A stretch of DNA of 64,000 bases from Phenylobacterium deserti (GCF_003254705.1 NZ_QFYR01000004.1:310001-374000), one strand, 5' to 3'; shown: positions 32,934-45,510, counted from the first letter of the stretch. The notes: generated by a model from the sequence alone, not told the origin. Translations and numbers: made by a program.

Positions 32934-34394
32934 TCAGCTCCGATAGTCCCCGTTGATCTCGACGTAGCGCTTGGTCAGGTCGCAAGTCCAAACGCTGGAC
33001 GTCGCACGGCCGACGCCGACATCCACCGTCACCTCCAGCTCCTGGTTTTTCATGTAGGCGCTCATCTTCGCCTCGTCGTAGGTCGGCGAGATCAAGCCAT
33101 CCTGCGCAGCCCAGTGCGGGCCGAACTTCACGCCGATGGAGTCGCGGTCGATCGGCTCATCCGCCTTGCCGATGGCCATCAGGATCCGGCCCCAGTTGGC
33201 GTCCTCGCCCGCGAAGGCGGTCTTCACCAGCGGGCTGTCGGCGATGGACCGGGCGATCTTGCGGGCCGAGGCCGGGGTCTCGGCGCCCGTCACGGTGATC
33301 TTCACGAACTTGGTCGCGCCTTCGCCGTCCCGTACCAGCTGGTGCGCCAGGTCCAGCAGCACGCCTTCCAGCTTCTCGCGGAAGTCGGCCAACCGCCGGT
33401 CGCCCGCGCGGCTGATCTTCGGCGCGCCGGACTGGCCGGTGGCGAACAGCAGCAGGGTGTCATTGGTGGAGGTGTCGCCATCCACCGTCACCGCGTTGAA
33501 GGTGTTGCGGGTGTAGAGGGTGCAAAGGTTCTGCAGCGCTGTCGGGGAGATGGCCGCATCCGTCACCACGAAGGCCAGCATGGTCGCCATGTCGGGCGCG
33601 AGCATGCCCGAGCCCTTGCAGATGCCGGCGATGCGCACCGTCACCCCGTCCACCTGGGCTTCCGCATAGGCGCCTTTGGGGAAGGTATCGGTGGTCATGA
33701 TGGCGCGGGCGGCGCCGGCCCAGCCGTCTTCCGTCAGCCGCGGCTCCACCTCGGGCAGCCGCTGGGTGATCTTGGTGTCGTCCAGCAGCACGCCGATTAC
33801 GCCGGTGGAGGCCACCATCACGTCGCGCTGGCGGCAGTCGAACCGCTTGCCGACCGCGGAGGCCACGCGGCGCACGGCGTCGGCGCCCGGCTTCCCGGTG
33901 AAGGCGTTCGCGCAGCCGGCGTTGACCACCAGGGCGCGCACGCCCTCTCCCTTGGTCGCTTCCAGGTGCCGCTTGCACCAGTCCACCGGCGCCGAGCCCA
34001 CCGCATTGCGGGTGAAGACGCCGGCGCAGCTCGCCCCTTCGGGGAAGCTCATCACCAGCAGGTCTTCGCGATCGTGCTTGTAGAAGCCGGCGCGGCCGGT
34101 CGCCATGGTCACGCCCTTCACCGGATGAAGGGTGGGGAACGGCACCGCCAGGGGCGAGATCGGCATCGGGCTCTTGGCAGGCGGGCTCGCGCCCGCGTCC
34201 GTCGACGCAGTTTCAGAGAACTGCCGCGACTGCTTGTCGGCGCGCTTCAACGCGGCGCGCTTGAGGGCGGAGGTCAGAGGATCGAAGGCGCGCTCCAGCG
34301 TCTGGCCGACCACCTCCACCGGCTTAGCGGCGGACTCGCGCCCCTTGGACGTGGGCTTCAGGCCCGAAACGGACTTGTTTGGCTTGCGGGTCAT
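32934..34394 (-). CDS. argJ: Glutamate N-acetyltransferase/amino-acid acetyltransferase ArgJ
   Basis: 486 residues from the ATG at 34394, which overlaps the ppiC stop. The catalytic core runs from about residue 77: MPISPLAVPFPTLHPVKGV, then SAPVDWCKRHLEATKG, the autocleavage site in MATMLAF (Thr becomes the new N-terminus), VDGDTSTNDT and the C-terminal WTCDLTKRYVEINGDYRS. ArgJ recycles the acetyl group between ornithine and glutamate in arginine synthesis. The first 76 residues are a Lys/Ser/Ala-rich extension not usual in ArgJ; the true start may be M77 (position 34166), which gives the usual length of about 410. Confidence 0.93.
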   Translation of the reverse strand: MTRKPNKSVSGLKPTSKGRESAAKPVEVVGQTLERAFDPLTSALKRAALKRADKQSRQFSETASTDAGASPPAKSPMPISPLAVPFPTLHPVKGVTMATGRAGFYKHDREDLLVMSFPEGASCAGVFTRNAVGSAPVDWCKRHLEATKGEGVRALVVNAGCANAFTGKPGADAVRRVASAVGKRFDCRQRDVMVASTGVIGVLLDDTKITQRLPEVEPRLTEDGWAGAARAIMTTDTFPKGAYAEAQVDGVTVRIAGICKGSGMLAPDMATMLAFVVTDAAISPTALQNLCTLYTRNTFNAVTVDGDTSTNDTLLLFATGQSGAPKISRAGDRRLADFREKLEGVLLDLAHQLVRDGEGATKFVKITVTGAETPASARKIARSIADSPLVKTAFAGEDANWGRILMAIGKADEPIDRDSIGVKFGPHWAAQDGLISPTYDEAKMSAYMKNQELEVTVDVGVGRATSSVWTCDLTKRYVEINGDYRS

Positions 34395-35305
34395 GGACGC
34401 CCCCCTTGCACGGCAGCCGCCCCTTTGGGCGCATCCGCCGGGGGCGAAGGCGCTGTAGACTCGTTTTTCACCAGCGTCTCGACTTTCGAGCGGCTGCGAA
34501 GCTTCTCCAGCAGGTCGCGGATCCGATCGTACGTCAGGAAGCGGACGATTTGCGGCCGCGCCTGTTCCAGGCTGATCGGCGCCTCCAGCCGGCGATCCTC
34601 CACCTTCAGCAGCACCCAGCCGCTTTCGACCTGGAAGGGGCCCACCACGTCGCCCACCTTGGCGCCCTTAAGCGCGGCGTCGTACGCGTCGGGCATCACA
34701 TCCAGAGTGAAGTAGCCGAGATCGCCGCCGTTGAAGCGGCTCGCGACGTCCGTGGACCGCTCGGCGGCCACCGCGTCGAAGGCCGCGCCGGCGGCCAGCA
34801 GGCGCCTGACTGCTTCGGCGTCGGATGCGCTGGCCAGCACGATCTGACGGGCGCGGATCTCCTCCGACCGCTTCGCCTGCTTCAGCTGCTCCTGGTAGAG
34901 GCCGCGGATGGCGTTGTCGTTCACCGCATCGGCCACCACGCTTTCCACCAGGATGTCGCCCAGGATGCGCTCGCGCGCCGCCGCTAGGCGGCGTTGGGCG
35001 GCGGGATCGTTGTCGAGCTTGCGCTCCAGCGCCTCGGCGGCCAGCAGCTTCTGGTCGACCACTTCGTCCAGCACGCGGCGGAACATGTCGGAAGAGGGGT
35101 CCAGCGGCTCGCCCTGGCCGATCAGTCCCTGGGCCACCGCCTCGCGCTTGACGTCAGAGGCCCAGACCGTTCGGCCGTCCACACGGGCCACCGCCTGATC
35201 CCCGCGCTCGGGCGGGCGCTCGTTGACGCCAGCCTTGCCGCAGCCGGCCAGCGCCAGCGCGCCAGCCACAAACAGAGCGCTCAGGTAGGCTTTGTGTGTC
35301 GCCAT
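34391..35305 (-). CDS. PpiC/SurA-type peptidyl-prolyl isomerase, lipoprotein
   Basis: 304 residues. The signal ends in a lipobox ALAGC with the lipidated Cys at 22. An N-terminal SurA-like helical region (VTAADAVVDQKLLAAEALERK area) is followed by the parvulin domain, with conserved ARQIVLAS and the strand FNGGDLGYFTLDVMPDAYD. Parvulin-like periplasmic chaperones assist outer-membrane and secreted proteins. It is divergent from secA, which fits a role in export. The downstream argJ overlaps by 4 nt. The C-terminus is Pro/Ala/Gly-rich. Confidence 0.88.
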   Translation of the reverse strand: MATHKAYLSALFVAGALALAGCGKAGVNERPPERGDQAVARVDGRTVWASDVKREAVAQGLIGQGEPLDPSSDMFRRVLDEVVDQKLLAAEALERKLDNDPAAQRRLAAARERILGDILVESVVADAVNDNAIRGLYQEQLKQAKRSEEIRARQIVLASASDAEAVRRLLAAGAAFDAVAAERSTDVASRFNGGDLGYFTLDVMPDAYDAALKGAKVGDVVGPFQVESGWVLLKVEDRRLEAPISLEQARPQIVRFLTYDRIRDLLEKLRSRSKVETLVKNESTAPSPPADAPKGAAAVQGGRP

Positions 35306-35599
35306 GCGTTCGTATCCCCGAACCTGCAGGACCTTCCACCCGTCAGGGCGGACGTCCTCTAGCCATCTAAAGTGCAGGATTGCAAAGCCCCGCCGCGGCT
35401 CTTGCGAGCCGGCGCGATCCTTCCAGACGATTGTTTACAATGCGCGAAGTGGCGCTCGGCCAGCCGCTGCGCGGGCCCGCCGCGTTGACACTCGACTAGG
35501 CGCTGCTTAAGTCTCGCCGGCCCCTGAAAAGGGGTTTTCCAGGCGGGCGAAGCGCCATGTTCCGGCTTCGCTGCGTCCGCACCAGACCGGACTTTTCCC

Positions 35600-38356
<2,757 letters not shown>

Positions 38357-38451
38357 GCGCGCCCCCGGCCGGGCTCGAGCGCCAAATACATTGTAAGCGG
38401 TAGTTCGAGCCCCTAGCCTCGGCGGCCCTGCCGGAGTGCGAGCGAGCGCTG

Positions 38452-39051
38452 ATGCCCCGCGTCCTGACCGAAGCCGACGTCGCCGATTTCCGAGAACGCC
38501 TCTGCCTGGTCGCCGAGCGCCTGTTTGCGGAAAAGGGACTGGACGCTGTCACCATGCGACAGCTGGCGGCTGAGCTGGGCGTCTCGCCGATGACGCCCTA
38601 TCGCTACTTCCGGGACAAGGACGACATCCTCGCGGCCGTCCGCGCCAACGGCTTCGACCGGTTCGCCGACGCTCTCGAGACCGCCAGGGCGGCGCCGGGA
38701 AGCGCCAGGGCGCGTGGCGCGGCGGTGGGCGAGGCCTACGTCAACTTCGCCTTCGCCCACCCGAACACCTACAAGCTGATGTTCGACCTGAACCAGCCGC
38801 ACGAGGAGGACTATCCCGACCTCGTGCGCGCCAACGCCCGGGCCAGGGAGACCCTCACCGGCTGGGTCACCGACCTGATCGACGAAGGGGTGCTGGCGGG
38901 CGATCCGGTGCAGATCGGGGCCATGTTCTGGGCCTCGGCCCACGGCGCCGTGGTGCTCGAGATGGCTGGCAAGCTGCCGCCAGGCATGGCCCGCGAGCTG
39001 CACCAGGCCATGAATTCAGCGCTCGCACGGGGTCTTCGCCCGGCGAGATGA
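38452..39051 (+). CDS. TetR-family transcriptional regulator
   Basis: 199 residues. The N-terminal helix-turn-helix reads AERLFAEKGLDAVTMRQLAAELGVSPMTPYRYFRDKDDILAAV, a clear TetR motif. The C-terminal domain (GEAYVNFAFAHPNTYKLMFDLNQPHEEDYP) is of the WHG/TetR_C group with an Asn/His-rich ligand pocket. It precedes a threonine aldolase gene by 42 bp on the same strand and may control it or the TonB receptor downstream. The effector is unknown. No palindrome was identified upstream. Confidence 0.9.
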   Translation: MPRVLTEADVADFRERLCLVAERLFAEKGLDAVTMRQLAAELGVSPMTPYRYFRDKDDILAAVRANGFDRFADALETARAAPGSARARGAAVGEAYVNFAFAHPNTYKLMFDLNQPHEEDYPDLVRANARARETLTGWVTDLIDEGVLAGDPVQIGAMFWASAHGAVVLEMAGKLPPGMARELHQAMNSALARGLRPAR

Positions 39052-39093
39052 TCGGGCGTGGACGAGACCGGCGTCTCGGCTAAAGAGGCGCCC

Positions 39094-40104
39094 ATGAGCG
39101 CCCGCTACGACTTCGCGTCAGACAACACCGCCCCTGCCGCCCCGGAAGCCATCGAGGCCCTGGTCGCCGCCAACACCGGCTTCACCTCAGGCTACGGGAC
39201 CGATCCGGTCAGCGCCCGGGCCGGGGACCTGATCCGCCAGATGCTGGACGCAGACGCCGAGGTCCGCTTCGTCGCGTCAGGAACGGCGGCGAACGCCATC
39301 TCGGTCGCAGCCCTGTGCCGCCCCTTCGAAGCCGTGCTGGCTCACGATCATGCCCACATCTGCACGGACGAGACCGGCGCGCCGGGCTTCTTCGGCCAGG
39401 GCGTCGGGCTGATCCGGCTTGGCGGCGCGTCAGGGCGTATCGACCCTGCGGAGCTGACCGTCGCCTTGGCGCAGCCGGACATCTCTCATCGCCAGTCGCC
39501 GGCCACCCTGTCGCTCACCAACGCGACGGAGTACGGCACCCTCTACTCCGTTGATCAGTTGGCTGCTCTCACCCAGCCGGTGAAGGCCAAGGGCTACGGG
39601 GTTCATTTGGACGGCGCACGGCTTGCGAATGCAGCCGCGGCGGGGTTCGACCTCAAGCAGATCAAGAGCCTTGGCGTGGATATCCTGGTGGTCGGCGGCA
39701 CCAAGGCCGGCATGGCGCCGACCGAGGCGGTGGTCATCTTCGACCGCGCCCTGGCCCGCCGCTTCGACGCGCGCCTGAAGCAGGGCGGGCAACTGCCGTC
39801 CAAGGGGCGATTCTACGCCGCACCGTTCATCGGCATGCTGGAGTCCGGCGCGTTCCTGCGCCACGCGGCGCACGCGAACGCCATGGCCCGCCAGCTGGCG
39901 GACGCCATGCCGTTCCGCATCACGCATCCCGTCGAAGCGAACGCTGTTTTTGTCGAGATGGACGAAGAACGGTTGTCAGCGCTGCATTCAGCGGGTTGGT
40001 TCGTCTACCGTTTCCTCGACGGCTCGGTGCGTTTCATGTGCTCTTGGGCCACCACGGAAGAGACCGTGCAGGAGATCGGCCAAGTTCTGCAAAAACTTGC
40101 CTGA
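39094..40104 (+). CDS. ltaE: Low-specificity L-threonine aldolase
   Basis: 336 residues from the ATG at 39094 (AGAGG 6 nt upstream). The fold type I PLP enzyme carries the Schiff-base Lys K204 in GGTKAGM, with upstream HLDGARLANAA, SGTAANAIS and SLTNATEYGTLYS. It cleaves threonine or allo-threonine to glycine and acetaldehyde. It is cytosolic. Co-directional with the TetR gene, so they may form one transcript. The degree of selectivity for threonine over other beta-hydroxy amino acids cannot be read from sequence. Confidence 0.92.
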   Translation: MSARYDFASDNTAPAAPEAIEALVAANTGFTSGYGTDPVSARAGDLIRQMLDADAEVRFVASGTAANAISVAALCRPFEAVLAHDHAHICTDETGAPGFFGQGVGLIRLGGASGRIDPAELTVALAQPDISHRQSPATLSLTNATEYGTLYSVDQLAALTQPVKAKGYGVHLDGARLANAAAAGFDLKQIKSLGVDILVVGGTKAGMAPTEAVVIFDRALARRFDARLKQGGQLPSKGRFYAAPFIGMLESGAFLRHAAHANAMARQLADAMPFRITHPVEANAVFVEMDEERLSALHSAGWFVYRFLDGSVRFMCSWATTEETVQEIGQVLQKLA

Positions 40105-40327
40105 TTGAGGCGCCACTGCCTGGAAGCTGGGCAAAACTGTGTCTTTCTGGCCTCACTCGGTCCAGTTCATGAACTCCACGTAATGTGACAGTTGCGCGTA
40201 CCATTCGAAACATCCCTGTTACGCCTCATAGGTTCGGCGGGGGCTGGTTCGGCTTGATCGCGCAATGCGCGGCGGCGGATCCGGCTGAGATTCGTCTCGC
40301 GCCGAGCTCAAACTGAGCTCTACGAGG

Positions 40328-43300
40328 ATGACACTCTTGAAACTCCAGATGTTGCGCGCAGCGCTTCTCGCGTCCGCCGGCGCGGCCGCCCTGACTGTCC
40401 CCGGTTTCGCTTTTGCGCAGCAAGACACCGCCGCGACCACGTCCCAGGAGGAACTCTCCGAAGTCGTCGTCACCGGCTCGCGCATTCGCCGTAACGACCT
40501 GACGTCGATCCAGCCGGTCCAGATCATCTCGACCGAGAACATGGACGAGCGCGGCTTCACCAACGTGGCCGACGCCCTGAACGAGCTGCCGTCGGCGGGT
40601 ATCCCGATCAGCCCGCTGGGCGACCAGGGCTCCTTCGGCACCGGCCGGAACTTCGTCAACCTGTTCAACCTGGGCAGCAACCGCACCCTGACCCTGGTGA
40701 ACGGCCGCCGCTTCGTGGGCGGCAACCCGGCCTCGATCTTCACCGGTGCGGGCGCCGGCGGTCAGGTCGACCTGAACGTCATCCCCACCGGCCTCGTTGA
40801 CCGCCTGGAAATCGTCCAGGCTGGCGGCGGCGCCGTCTACGGTTCGGACGCCATCGCCGGCGTCGTGAACATCATCACCAAGACCGAGTTCGAAGGCGTT
40901 GAAGTCGACGGCCTCTACGGCATCTCCGACAAGGGCGATGGCGAGAACTGGCGCGCCCGCATCACCGCCGGCCGCAAGTTCATGGACGACCGCCTGAGCG
41001 TCGCCGGCAGCTACGAGTACAACGAGACCACCGCGCTCGCGTTCACCGATCGTGACGTCACTGGGCGTCAAATCGCGTTCGCGAACAACCCGCTGAACCG
41101 CACGGGCAGCGACCTGATCGCCGGCGCGATCCTCATCGAAAACCGCCGGATCCCGGAAGTCACCCTCGGCGGCCTGCCCTTCCGCACGGGCGGTTCGGCC
41201 CTGAGCGGCCTGCTGACCATTCCCGACCCGAGCAACCCGGGCGCCCGCATCGCCGCGCAGTTCGACCCGAACGGCAATCTGGTGCCCTACAACAGCGGCA
41301 CCTTCTACCAGGCCTCGATCGCCTCTGGCGGCCAAGGCATGAACCTGGCGGAACTGAGCTCGCTGATCTCGCCGGTGAAGCGTCACGTGGCGACGACGTT
41401 CGTCCACTACGACGTGACCGACAACATCCGCGCGAACGTCGAACTGTTCTACAGCAAGCTCGACGCGGAAGAGCCGTTCAACCAGCCGATCTACAACGCT
41501 CCGATCTTCGGCGGCAGCTCGGCCTCCCTCCAGTTCTCGACGGCCAACCCGCTGCTGACGCCGCAAGCGCGCGCCGCCATTCTGGCCCAACCGACGGCTC
41601 TGCCGGCGGACCCGAACAACCCGGGTGAGCGCCTGTTCTTCCTGTCGCGCGCCTCGACCGACATCGGCAGCAACAAGACCACCGCTGACGCCGAAACCTG
41701 GCGCGGCCTGGTCGGGCTCGAAGGCGATTTCCAAGCCTTCGACCGCGACTTCTTCTGGAACCTCTCGGCCAACCAAGGTCAGAGCAAGGGCTCCTTCAGC
41801 TCGCCCAACGTGATCCAGACGCGCTTCCTGCAAGCGATCAACGTCACGCGTGACGCTTCCGGCACGCCGGTTTGCGCCGACCCCGCCGCTCGCGCCGCGG
41901 GCTGCGCGCCGCTGGACCTGTTCGGCTACGGCCGTCCAAGCCAAGCGGCTCTGAACTACGTCCAGGTGCAGTTCGAGTCCGAGTTCAAGCTCATCCAGAC
42001 GGTGTTCGAAGGCAACGTGGGCGGCGACCTGTTCGAACTGCCGGCGGGCGCCGTCAGCTTCGCGGCGGGCTTCGAGTACCGTCGTGAGAAGTCGAGCTTC
42101 GACCCGAACGAGCCGCAGGAACTGGGGATCGGCCGCTCGGCCGCCATCACCGCGATCAGCGGCAAGTACAACACCAAGGAAGGCTACGGCGAAATCCTGG
42201 TGCCGGTCTTCGGTGGCGACTTCGGCTTCCTCGGCATGCGCCGCCTGGAGTTCGAGGGCTCTTACCGCCGCATCGACCACAGCCAGGCGGGCAAGGACAA
42301 GGCCTGGAGCTACGGCGGCCGCTGGGAGCCTCTGACGGGCCTCATGTTCCGCGCCCAGAAGAGCCGTTCGTTCCGCGCTCCGGCCATCACCGAAACGAGC
42401 CTCCCCACCGCGACCTCGTTCATGACCGCCACGGACCCGTGCGACGCCCGGAACATCAACGCTGGCCCGAACCCGGCCACGCGTCTGGCGAACTGCCAGG
42501 CCGCGTTCCAGGCGCTTGGCCTGCCGTCGAACTTCAACCTGACCTCGCAGGTGCAAGCCTCGACGGTGCAGGGCTCTCAGGCCGGCAACCCCGACCTGCA
42601 GAACGAAATCGCCAAGCAGTTCAGCGTCGGTTTCGTCTGGACGCCCACCTTCATCCGGAACTTCGCGGTTCACGCCGACTGGGTCGATATCGACCTGGAA
42701 AACGCGATCTCGAACTTCAACCTGACCTCGATCCTGCAGGTTTGCTACGACTCGCCGAGCTCGCCGCCTGATGCTTGCGGCCGCTTCGAGCGTGGCGGCG
42801 CCGGCACCGACGCTGCGGGTCAGATCCTGACGGCTGGCGCTGTCGGTCCGGGCGGCGTCTCGGTCGGCCCGCGCACCGGCTACATCAACGCTGGCTACAC
42901 CAACTTCGAAGGCCTCACCGCCGGTCTCGACTGGCGCCTGGATCTCGACACCGTCGGCCTCGACTACCTCTGGGGCTCCAACCCCGGTCGCATCGAGTTC
43001 GACCTCGACGTCCAGCACGTGAAGCGTCAGCAGACCTCGGTCACCGGCCTCGGCTTCGACCTGAACCGCGACCACGGCGAGATCGGCTACCCGAAGTGGT
43101 CCTACAAGCTGGAAACCGCCTACCGTCGTGACGCGCTGTCGGTCGTCTGGACCGTCAACTGGCTCGACCAGTCGGTGTTCAACAACGACTTCACCCGTGA
43201 GACCCGCTACCCGCTGACGGTCGATGACTACATGGTCCACGACCTGGCGGTCAGCTACGACCTGACGAACCTCACGAAGGGCGTCGGCCTGGGCCTGGAT

Positions 43301-43426
43301 CGCACCCGCGCCCGGTTCATCGTCCGCAACGTGGGCGACGTGGAGCCGCCGTACGGCACGACCGGCATCGGCGTCTACGACGTCTTCGGCCGCATGTACC
43401 AAGTGGGCCTGACCGCCCGCTTCTAA
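40328..43426 (+). CDS. TonB-dependent outer-membrane receptor
   Basis: 1032 residues. The signal peptide ends near GFAFAQ (about residue 31). A TonB-box-like LSEVVVTGSRI leads into the plug (ALNELPSAGIP..., VNGRRFVGG, YGSDAIAGVVNIITK), followed by a 22-strand barrel with many NPxT-type loops and a C-terminal aromatic residue (QVGLTARF). No extra N-terminal signalling domain is present. It belongs to the long nutrient-uptake receptors abundant in Caulobacterales, which import siderophores, oligosaccharides or vitamin B12. The substrate is not predictable. It is followed by two hairpins. No transporter genes flank it. Confidence 0.93.
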   Translation: MTLLKLQMLRAALLASAGAAALTVPGFAFAQQDTAATTSQEELSEVVVTGSRIRRNDLTSIQPVQIISTENMDERGFTNVADALNELPSAGIPISPLGDQGSFGTGRNFVNLFNLGSNRTLTLVNGRRFVGGNPASIFTGAGAGGQVDLNVIPTGLVDRLEIVQAGGGAVYGSDAIAGVVNIITKTEFEGVEVDGLYGISDKGDGENWRARITAGRKFMDDRLSVAGSYEYNETTALAFTDRDVTGRQIAFANNPLNRTGSDLIAGAILIENRRIPEVTLGGLPFRTGGSALSGLLTIPDPSNPGARIAAQFDPNGNLVPYNSGTFYQASIASGGQGMNLAELSSLISPVKRHVATTFVHYDVTDNIRANVELFYSKLDAEEPFNQPIYNAPIFGGSSASLQFSTANPLLTPQARAAILAQPTALPADPNNPGERLFFLSRASTDIGSNKTTADAETWRGLVGLEGDFQAFDRDFFWNLSANQGQSKGSFSSPNVIQTRFLQAINVTRDASGTPVCADPAARAAGCAPLDLFGYGRPSQAALNYVQVQFESEFKLIQTVFEGNVGGDLFELPAGAVSFAAGFEYRREKSSFDPNEPQELGIGRSAAITAISGKYNTKEGYGEILVPVFGGDFGFLGMRRLEFEGSYRRIDHSQAGKDKAWSYGGRWEPLTGLMFRAQKSRSFRAPAITETSLPTATSFMTATDPCDARNINAGPNPATRLANCQAAFQALGLPSNFNLTSQVQASTVQGSQAGNPDLQNEIAKQFSVGFVWTPTFIRNFAVHADWVDIDLENAISNFNLTSILQVCYDSPSSPPDACGRFERGGAGTDAAGQILTAGAVGPGGVSVGPRTGYINAGYTNFEGLTAGLDWRLDLDTVGLDYLWGSNPGRIEFDLDVQHVKRQQTSVTGLGFDLNRDHGEIGYPKWSYKLETAYRRDALSVVWTVNWLDQSVFNNDFTRETRYPLTVDDYMVHDLAVSYDLTNLTKGVGLGLDRTRARFIVRNVGDVEPPYGTTGIGVYDVFGRMYQVGLTARF

Positions 43427-43437
43427 TCAAAGCTGAA

Positions 43438-43463
43438 GGTCCGGGCTGGCGACAGCCCGGACC
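43438..43463 (+). repeat. Strong hairpin after TonB receptor
   Basis: GGTCCGGGCT pairs perfectly with AGCCCGGACC around a 6-nt loop, just after the receptor stop. There is no T-tract, so this is not a terminator by itself; it may protect the mRNA 3' end. Confidence 0.7.
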
Positions 43464-43476
43464 CACGCTCAACGAA

Positions 43477-43510
43477 AAAGCCCCCGGCGACATCGCCGGG
43501 GGCTTTCTTG
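43477..43510. terminator. Intrinsic terminator after TonB receptor
   Basis: AAAGCCCCCGGCG pairs with CGCCGGGGGCTTT around a 4-nt loop, followed by TTTCTTGTTTT. A-rich sequence on the other side could give a T-rich end for the convergent accA too. Confidence 0.88.
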
Positions 43511-43531
43511 TTTTCGGTCGGATCGGGCGCC

Positions 43532-44491
43532 CTACTGGAGCGTGCGGCCGATGGCGTAGAAGCGGTCCGCCCGACGCTTGCGCAGCTCGTCCGATGACAG
43601 GCCTTCCAGCCCCTTCAGCTCGTCTTCCAGAGCGTCCGCCACGTTAGCGAGTGCAGCCTGCGGGTCGGAGTGTGCGCCGCCCGCCGGCTCCGGCACGATG
43701 CGATCCACGATCTTCATTGCCAAAAGGTCCTGGGCGGTGATCTTCATGGCCTTGGCCGCGTCCGCCGCCGAGCGCGCGCCGCGCCACAGGATCGAGTTGG
43801 CGCCCTCCGGCGCGATCACCGAATAGATGGCGTGCTCGAGGATCAAGACCCGGTTCGTGCCGGCGATGGCGATGGCGCCGCCGGAGCCGCCCTCGCCCGT
43901 GATGACCGCCACGTTGGGCACGCCGAGCATCAGGCACTTCTCGGTGGAGCGGGCGATGGCTTCCGCCACGCCACGCTCTTCGGACGCGATTCCAGGATAG
44001 GCCCCGGCCGTGTCGATGAAGCTCAGCACGGGCAGCTTGAACTGCTCGGCCAGTTCCATCAGGCGGATCGCCTTGCGGTAGCCCTCCGGGCGCGCATAGC
44101 CGAAGTTGTGCTTCACGCGGGTGACGGTGTCTCGGCCCTTCTCATGGCCCATGACCACCACCGGACGCCCGCGGAAACGCCCGAGCCCGCCGATGATCGC
44201 CTGGTCGTCACCGAAGGTGCGGTCGCCGCGCAATTCCACGAACTCGTCGATCAGCGATCCCACGTAGTCGACGAAGTGCGGCCGGTCGGGATGGCGCGCC
44301 ACCTGCGTCTTCTGCCAGGCGTCGAGCTTGGAATAGGCGTCGCGGCGCATCTCCTGGGCGCGGGTGCGCAGGGCGTCGATCTCAGCGTCGAAGGCGCCGG
44401 GGCCCGCCGACTCCGAGAGTTTGGAGAGCTCCTCGATCTTGGCTTCGAGCTCCGCAATGGGACGCTCGAACTCGAGGTAATGCACAGCCAT
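43532..44491 (-). CDS. accA: Acetyl-CoA carboxylase carboxyltransferase subunit alpha
   Basis: 319 residues, the common length for AccA. The N-terminal coiled coil (LEFERPIAELEAKIEELSKL) is followed by LIDEFVELRGDRTFGDD, FGYARPEGYRKAIRLMELAEQFKLPV, DTAGAYPGIASEERG and GEGGSGGAIAI, all hallmark segments. With AccD it transfers the carboxyl group from biotin to acetyl-CoA, making malonyl-CoA for fatty-acid synthesis. It is monocistronic here. Confidence 0.97.
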   Translation of the reverse strand: MAVHYLEFERPIAELEAKIEELSKLSESAGPGAFDAEIDALRTRAQEMRRDAYSKLDAWQKTQVARHPDRPHFVDYVGSLIDEFVELRGDRTFGDDQAIIGGLGRFRGRPVVVMGHEKGRDTVTRVKHNFGYARPEGYRKAIRLMELAEQFKLPVLSFIDTAGAYPGIASEERGVAEAIARSTEKCLMLGVPNVAVITGEGGSGGAIAIAGTNRVLILEHAIYSVIAPEGANSILWRGARSAADAAKAMKITAQDLLAMKIVDRIVPEPAGGAHSDPQAALANVADALEDELKGLEGLSSDELRKRRADRFYAIGRTLQ

Positions 44492-44741
44492 ACGAGGCGT
44501 TTTCCTGCACGGTTACGAAGCGGCGGAAATTAGGCGGGAAGGCTTGGCCTCACAAGTGCGCCAAACCGCCTGCCTCGCTTGGGTGCAACTTCAACAGTCA
44601 ATGGTCGTTTGTTAGTCCGAGGTCGCGCCGGCCCGCTCTGATCCGGGGGACATCAGGCAGAACGGCCGCCTCTTCAAAGACGACGCACGACCCGCGCTGA
44701 CACCGCAGCGTGCGTTCCCGAGGAGAGAACGGAGCTATACT

Positions 44742-45488
44742 ATGAAATCCCCCCTGCACATCGCCATGGCGTCTGCGATCGCGCTGACGACCGCCGCCCC
44801 GGCCTTCGCCCAATACTATCAACCGACTCCGCAGTACCAGCGCGACTTGAACCGCTATGACCGGGATCGCGCCAACTACGAATACAATCGCAGCGACTAT
44901 GAAGCCGCCCGCGTTCAGTACGAGCGCGACCGCGCCGCCTGGGAGCGTTCGCGCGCCGATTATGACCGTCGCTACGGCTACGGCGCCTACGTCCGCCGCT
45001 ACGGCCCCGCCCCGACCTGGGACACCGCCCGCTACGGCGCCTACGACAGCCGCTACAGCAGCGCCTACGACGCCAATCGCTACGGGGCCAACAGCGCCTA
45101 CTCGGCCGGCGTCAGCTGCAACAACAACAACTCGACGGTGACCGCCGGCGCGATCGGCGCCATCGCCGGCGCCCTGCTGGGCTCCAACGTCGCCGCTCGC
45201 AACGCCCGCACCGAGGGCGCCGTCCTGGGCGCTCTGGTCGGCGGCGGCGTCGGCGCGGCCGTGGGCCGGGCCAACGACAAGTACAAGTGCGACAACCGCG
45301 GTCCGTATTTCAGCTACAACGAGACCATCCCCTACCGCGAACCGACGGCGGGTCGGTCCAGCCGCTATAGCTACTACACCCAGCAGCGGTGCCGCCTGGC
45401 GCCTGCCCCGGTGGACAGCGCCGGCCGCGACTACCGCTACGTCCGCGTCTGCCCGGACGCCGAGGGTCGCTATCGCATCACCGGCTAA
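44742..45488 (+). CDS. Secreted Tyr/Arg-rich protein with glycine zipper
   Basis: 248 residues. Signal peptide cleavage is expected after TTAAPAFAQ (residue 26). The first 90 mature residues are dense in Tyr, Asp and Arg (YDRDRANYEYNRSDYEAARVQ), followed by SYSAGVSCNNNN, then a glycine-zipper 2TM segment (TAGAIGAIAGALLGS...AVLGALVGGGVGAAVG, about 128-165) and a C-terminus with three Cys. Such proteins sit in the outer membrane or periplasm of alphaproteobacteria; the role is unknown. A terminator with a UUCG loop follows. Confidence 0.75.
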   Translation: MKSPLHIAMASAIALTTAAPAFAQYYQPTPQYQRDLNRYDRDRANYEYNRSDYEAARVQYERDRAAWERSRADYDRRYGYGAYVRRYGPAPTWDTARYGAYDSRYSSAYDANRYGANSAYSAGVSCNNNNSTVTAGAIGAIAGALLGSNVAARNARTEGAVLGALVGGGVGAAVGRANDKYKCDNRGPYFSYNETIPYREPTAGRSSRYSYYTQQRCRLAPAPVDSAGRDYRYVRVCPDAEGRYRITG

Positions 45489-45510
45489 GCAAGACCTCCG
45501 GTCCCAACTG

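Noticed and set aside
40226..43402. Open frame of about 1058 codons opposite the TonB receptor
   Set aside because: A shadow frame antisense to a clear TonB-dependent receptor, with low-complexity product and no ribosome-binding site.
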